Part shown: piece after piece, positions 15,378 to 18,091 of the stretch
Position numbering within the stretch: the stretch's first letter is position 1
Layout of the letters: every line of letters starts with the position of its first letter
Source: JBBRGG01 sp038240875
Lineage (GTDB): Bacteria > Planctomycetota > Phycisphaerae > Phycisphaerales > UBA1924
Direction: 5' to 3'
Length of the DNA stretch: 18,091 nt
Assembly: GCA_038240875.1 (NCBI GenBank)
Contig: JBBRGG010000040.1
Location: forward strand, 1-18,091
Made by a program: the position numbers and the translations under genes
The notes under the pieces: model-generated
The model's database searches: none
Told to the model about the DNA's origin: nothing
What the model saw: the letters and a program-made list of their open reading frames with translations, nothing else

Positions 15378-16346
15378 TCAGACAAAGTACTGAACCATAT
15401 TTATCAGTACGCTAATCGTCAAGGCGACAATCAACGTCACGAGATACACCTGCCGAACCATTGGCTGCTTCTCACCAACCGATGAGACCGGGATCTCGCC
15501 AACCGCAACCGACGCCTCGGCACGCGCGAGCGTAACCAAATCTGCCTGTCCCACGTCTCTATGTGCGATAGGTGGCGGTTCTTTCTTCCGGACCGCTCGC
15601 AAATCAAGCAGAACGTCCTTGCACGTTCGATACCTCTTTCGCGAATCCTTGGCCATCATCATCTCGATGACCTCGGAAATTCCTGCGCTCAGCTTGGGGT
15701 TCACGTGGTCCGGTGGCACAAGCTCCGCCTTCAAATGTTTGTGCATCACCGCTGAGGGATTTTTGCCATCAAATGGCACGTTCCCTGTCACCATGTGGTA
15801 CAGGGTCGCGCCCAATGAATAAATATCAGCTGTCGGACCGATCTCTCGCTCGCCTCGGATCTGCTCTGGACTGATGTAGTAAGGCGTGCCAAAGGCTTTG
15901 CCCTGTTCCGCTTCCGCAGCTTCCTTGTCCGAAATCGCTCGTGCCAAGCCCATGTCCGCCAATTTGGCGACCCCGCCCTTGGTCATCATGATGTTCTTTG
16001 GCTTTACATCGCGGTGGATCAGACCCTTGTTGTGAGCATGCTCAAGGGCTTCAGCCATCTGAACAACGATGTCGATAGCCTCGTCTTCGCTGTATCGGCG
16101 ATTCTTAACGATGTCGTCGTAGACGGTCCTGCCGTCGACAAACTCCATCACGAAGTAGTGATACTCACCCGCCTTGCCAACGTCATACGCCTGAACAATA
16201 TTTGGGTGATTGAGCTGCGCCGCCGCCCGTCCCTCGGCATAAAACCTCTCAATAAACTGCTGGTTATTCGACATCTTCAGCGGCAAGACTTTGATCGCAA
16301 CCAATCGATCAAGGCTGAGTTGGCGTGCCTTAAAGACCGTCGCCAT
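15378..16346 (-). CDS. Ser/Thr protein kinase, catalytic part (separated from its N-terminus by a frameshift)
   Basis: Hanks-type kinase. From ATG 16346 the frame encodes 322 residues: ATVFKAR (end of the glycine-rich loop), VAIKV with the ATP-binding Lys, the alpha-C Glu region (FYAEGRAAAQLNHPNIV), HRDVKPKNIM catalytic loop, ADMGLA in place of DFG (Asp kept, Phe to Met), GTPYYISPEQ, DIYSLGATLYHMVTG, and a C-terminal transmembrane helix (VYLVTLIVALTISVLINMV). There are no PASTA repeats or long sensor domain after the membrane helix. The glycine-rich loop GKLGAG is encoded just upstream in another frame; one extra G in the run at 16349-16352 would join them into a gene of about 470 codons starting at 16789. 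As it stands, this ORF lacks the GxGxxG loop and may be inactive, unless the missing base is a sequencing error or the frame is shifted during translation. Confidence 0.85.
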   Translation of the reverse strand: MATVFKARQLSLDRLVAIKVLPLKMSNNQQFIERFYAEGRAAAQLNHPNIVQAYDVGKAGEYHYFVMEFVDGRTVYDDIVKNRRYSEDEAIDIVVQMAEALEHAHNKGLIHRDVKPKNIMMTKGGVAKLADMGLARAISDKEAAEAEQGKAFGTPYYISPEQIRGEREIGPTADIYSLGATLYHMVTGNVPFDGKNPSAVMHKHLKAELVPPDHVNPKLSAGISEVIEMMMAKDSRKRYRTCKDVLLDLRAVRKKEPPPIAHRDVGQADLVTLARAEASVAVGEIPVSSVGEKQPMVRQVYLVTLIVALTISVLINMVQYFV

Positions 16347-16789
16347 CGCCCCGCACCAAGCTTGCCCATAATCTTGAACCCGGGAATCTTCTGCCCGGTT
16401 CGCTCCGCTTGAACCAGTTCGCGAATTCGGCTCATCTGGCGAGCAGTGATAAAGTCCTTGGAAACAAGCAGGTCGGCGAGTGAATTACCACTCTCTTCAG
16501 TAAGCCCACGTGCCGCAGCAACGCACGATTGCACTTCTTGTGGCGTGGCAAAGCCATGATCAATCACGAGCCTGCCAACAACGCTATCGAAGCTCGTGCC
16601 ACTCTTTGCAACTTCCTGAAGCACTTCTTCCTGCGTCGGCATCGCCGGCCCAGTCGAGCCCATCTTGAGCGGCGCGTCGGTCTGCGTCGAAAAGTTGCCA
16701 CCTGTGGGCGTGTTTCCATCACCGCCCCCGCCACCAGATGATGAAGCGGAAGATCCAAGATTTCGATTTGGTCGAGACGCGTCCTGCAT
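16277..16789 (-). CDS. N-terminal part of the same Ser/Thr kinase, cut off by the frameshift
   Basis: From ATG 16789 the frame encodes a Ser/Gly/Pro-rich disordered start (SSASSSGGGGGDGNTPTGG), then a helical domain of about 90 residues (TQEEVLQEVAKSGTSFDSVV, VIDHGFATPQEVQSCVAA, SLADLLVSKDFITARQMSRI) resembling the N-terminal domain of type II/IV secretion ATPases found before planctomycete kinases, then IPGFKIMGKLGAG, the beginning of the kinase glycine-rich loop. Here the frame leaves the kinase and runs on as RWRRSLRHANSA to a stop at 16277. ATAGGA about nine bases before the ATG supports the start; a TTG ten codons upstream (16819) is a weaker choice. Homology to the secretion domain is by recalled pattern only. 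Confidence 0.75.
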   Translation of the reverse strand: MQDASRPNRNLGSSASSSGGGGGDGNTPTGGNFSTQTDAPLKMGSTGPAMPTQEEVLQEVAKSGTSFDSVVGRLVIDHGFATPQEVQSCVAAARGLTEESGNSLADLLVSKDFITARQMSRIRELVQAERTGQKIPGFKIMGKLGAGRWRRSLRHANSALIDWLRSKSCR

Positions 16790-17606
16790 CGGGGGTGATC
16801 CTATCCGATATTCGTGCAACCGCCAGTGCGAGCCCGCACTTTCCGGTACGTTTGCCTATTAGTGACTTGCATTAACCTTCAAAAAAGCCATGAGCACCCG
16901 AGAACCCACCAGCGACAGCTCAACTCAAAGCACTTCATTATGATTCGACAGACGAATCCTCAAGGCCTCTTTGAGCAGCCAAAACACAACGCCATACAGA
17001 GCACGCCAGCATCCTTGCACACAATTAATGACTTGTGCCGCAAATAGATATCGACAAAGACGCTGAGGCTTTCCCAATACTTGATCTATATACCAACTAG
17101 CATAATCTTCACACTCTTTACAATCGGATTATCCAAGCCTGGACAGTTGTAAATCTGCCAGACTGAACCAGACTCAATTTATCCCATCCAGATTCGGCTC
17201 TCCCCTAACCAGAAACCCGCTAACCAGCGAAGGAAAGCCGAATTCACTCCTGCCCAAGTTCTTCCTACTAACCTCTTGCAAACAAATACTCCCGCAAAGC
17301 ACATCACCCATCCACACATCCGGTACGGCTCATTCCGTCCACGGTTGCTCGCTCGCTTTAAACTGCCTCGTTGTGCGTTCTGCTCAACCCCCTAAATATG
17401 CTATTCCATGATTAAAAATAAATCTCCAGAGCTGCCCAAAACCACAATTGCGGGCTCATCGCAATCTAAAAAAAACTCGATTTCTTCGCAAAATAATGCT
17501 TGAAATCACGCTACTATATCCAAAGCTTGCCGAAGCATTTGCCACCTATGATCGTTCTACGTCTAAACATTGAGCAAAAAAAATAGGCTAGACACAACCT
17601 ATCGCC

Positions 17607-17635
17607 TTGACAACACGAATCTTTCAATGTCTACT
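17607..17635 (+). promoter_or_regulatory. candidate sigma-70-type promoter for the pseudopilin gene
   Basis: A perfect -35 TTGACA (17607-17612) is followed after 17 bases by TCTACT (17630-17635, four of six to TATAAT). The start of transcription would be near 17642, giving a leader of about 140 bases. Confidence 0.5.
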
Positions 17636-17646
17636 AGATAGCATTC

Positions 17647-17731
17647 AAACTTCTCGCGTTCTGCGAGGTTTACAAACAGGGCTCTTCGCGTAGTTCGCGA
17701 GTACGTAGGCCCTTGAGTTGAGTTCTTTTTT
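17647..17731 (+). promoter_or_regulatory. leader with two hairpins and a T run
   Basis: CTCGC/GCGAG (17653-17657 with 17663-17667), extended by AAAC/GTTT, forms the first hairpin. AGGGC/GCCCT (17678-17682 with 17709-17713) encloses CTTCGCG/CGCGAG as the second. After nine further bases comes TCTTTTTTG (17724-17732). The arrangement resembles an attenuator, although the spacer before the T run is long. Confidence 0.4.
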
Positions 17732-17784
17732 GTTCGCACGAATTGGCGTTTTTTCGCCTACTCGCGCGCACGAGGGGCTATGCC

Positions 17785-18091
17785 ATGATGGCAACCGCAT
17801 TGTCGAACTCGGGCATCAAGTCATTTCGATCAATGAACACGAGCACTCACCGTGGTCTCATCCGCTCAGGTTTCACCCTGATCGAGCTGCTTGTCGTCAT
17901 CGCCATTATTGCCCTTCTCATCGGGCTCTTGCTTCCATCCCTTGGCAAAGCTCGTGGCAGTGGCCAAGCTGCCGTCAGCATGGGCAACCTACGCTCCAAC
18001 GCCTACTACATTAACGCATACGCCAGCGATAACAAAGACTCCTGGCTCAACCCTTTCGACGTCAATGGCTTGCGCCACCGGCCTACAAGCC
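17785..18091 (+). CDS. prepilin-type N-terminal cleavage/methylation protein (pseudopilin, 3' truncated)
   Basis: From ATG 17785 the frame is open to the window edge (102 codons). After a basic leader of about 30 residues comes the type IV prepilin signal SGFTLIELLVVIAIIALLIG, with cleavage expected between Gly and Phe by the PilD-type peptidase and Glu at position +5 of the mature chain. The helix is followed by LLLPSLGKARGSGQAAVSMGNLRSNAYYINAYASDNKDSW, the pattern of planctomycete pseudopilin-like proteins (cysteines or SNLR, then a YANDN-like segment). GAGGGG at 17772-17777, seven bases before the ATG, supports the start. Located in the inner membrane or a pilus/type II secretion pseudopilus. 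The long leader peptide is typical of this phylum. The C-terminal domain is outside the window. Confidence 0.9.
   Translation, partial: MMATALSNSGIKSFRSMNTSTHRGLIRSGFTLIELLVVIAIIALLIGLLLPSLGKARGSGQAAVSMGNLRSNAYYINAYASDNKDSWLNPFDVNGLRHRPTS

Larger units (their letters stand above)
16790..17784. other. AT-rich noncoding region upstream of kinase and pseudopilin genes
   Basis: Nearly 1 kb without a credible gene on either strand. Base composition is clearly more AT-rich than the coding parts, with A runs at 17468-17474 and 17577-17583 and many short stops. The first part should hold the kinase promoter (minus) and the last 180 bases hold a promoter and leader for the pseudopilin gene (plus). 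A small RNA or a transferred segment cannot be excluded. Confidence 0.5.

Overview
The window looks like chromosome from a planctomycete, most likely class Phycisphaerae. This is inference from gene content: a planctomycete-style Ser/Thr protein kinase with a C-terminal membrane anchor, a prepilin-type (pseudopilin) protein, the remains of a DUF4394 PEP-CTERM exported protein, and an IF-3 with a long charged C-terminal tail. Coding density is moderate. There are several long gaps, and the right end (about 16.8-17.7 kb) is visibly AT-richer than the rest.

Layout. 1-3.6 kb: the tail of an unidentified gene, a polytopic membrane protein (+), then on the minus strand a sugar-phosphate-isomerase-like TIM-barrel gene followed by queG (epoxyqueuosine reductase). 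4.2-6.9 kb: a small lipoprotein (+), kynA (tryptophan 2,3-dioxygenase, +) and a convergent membrane-anchored histidine kinase (-). 7.1-11.0 kb: a cold-shock-domain gene with a long GC-rich leader (+), then rpsO and pnp on the minus strand, separated by an unusually large 0.7 kb gap. 11.3-13.5 kb: a class I aspartate-type aminotransferase (+) converging on infC (-) across a bidirectional terminator. 14.0-16.8 kb: a PEP-CTERM pseudogene and a Ser/Thr kinase broken by a one-base frameshift, both on minus. 17.6-18.1 kb: a promoter, a hairpin-rich leader and the start of a pseudopilin gene that runs off the window.

The genes are mostly housekeeping (tRNA modification, RNA decay, ribosomal protein, translation initiation, amino-acid metabolism) mixed with signalling genes, not one pathway. 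The most informative signals are: an apparent AUC start codon for infC behind a strong Shine-Dalgarno; a DUF4394/PEP-CTERM gene with three in-frame TAA stops plus an N-terminal frameshift; and a single-base loss in the glycine-rich loop of the kinase. Also notable are structured leaders on csp, pnp, infC and the pseudopilin. I see no CRISPR array, transposase, rRNA, tRNA, defence island or biosynthetic cluster, and no clear undescribed multi-gene system.
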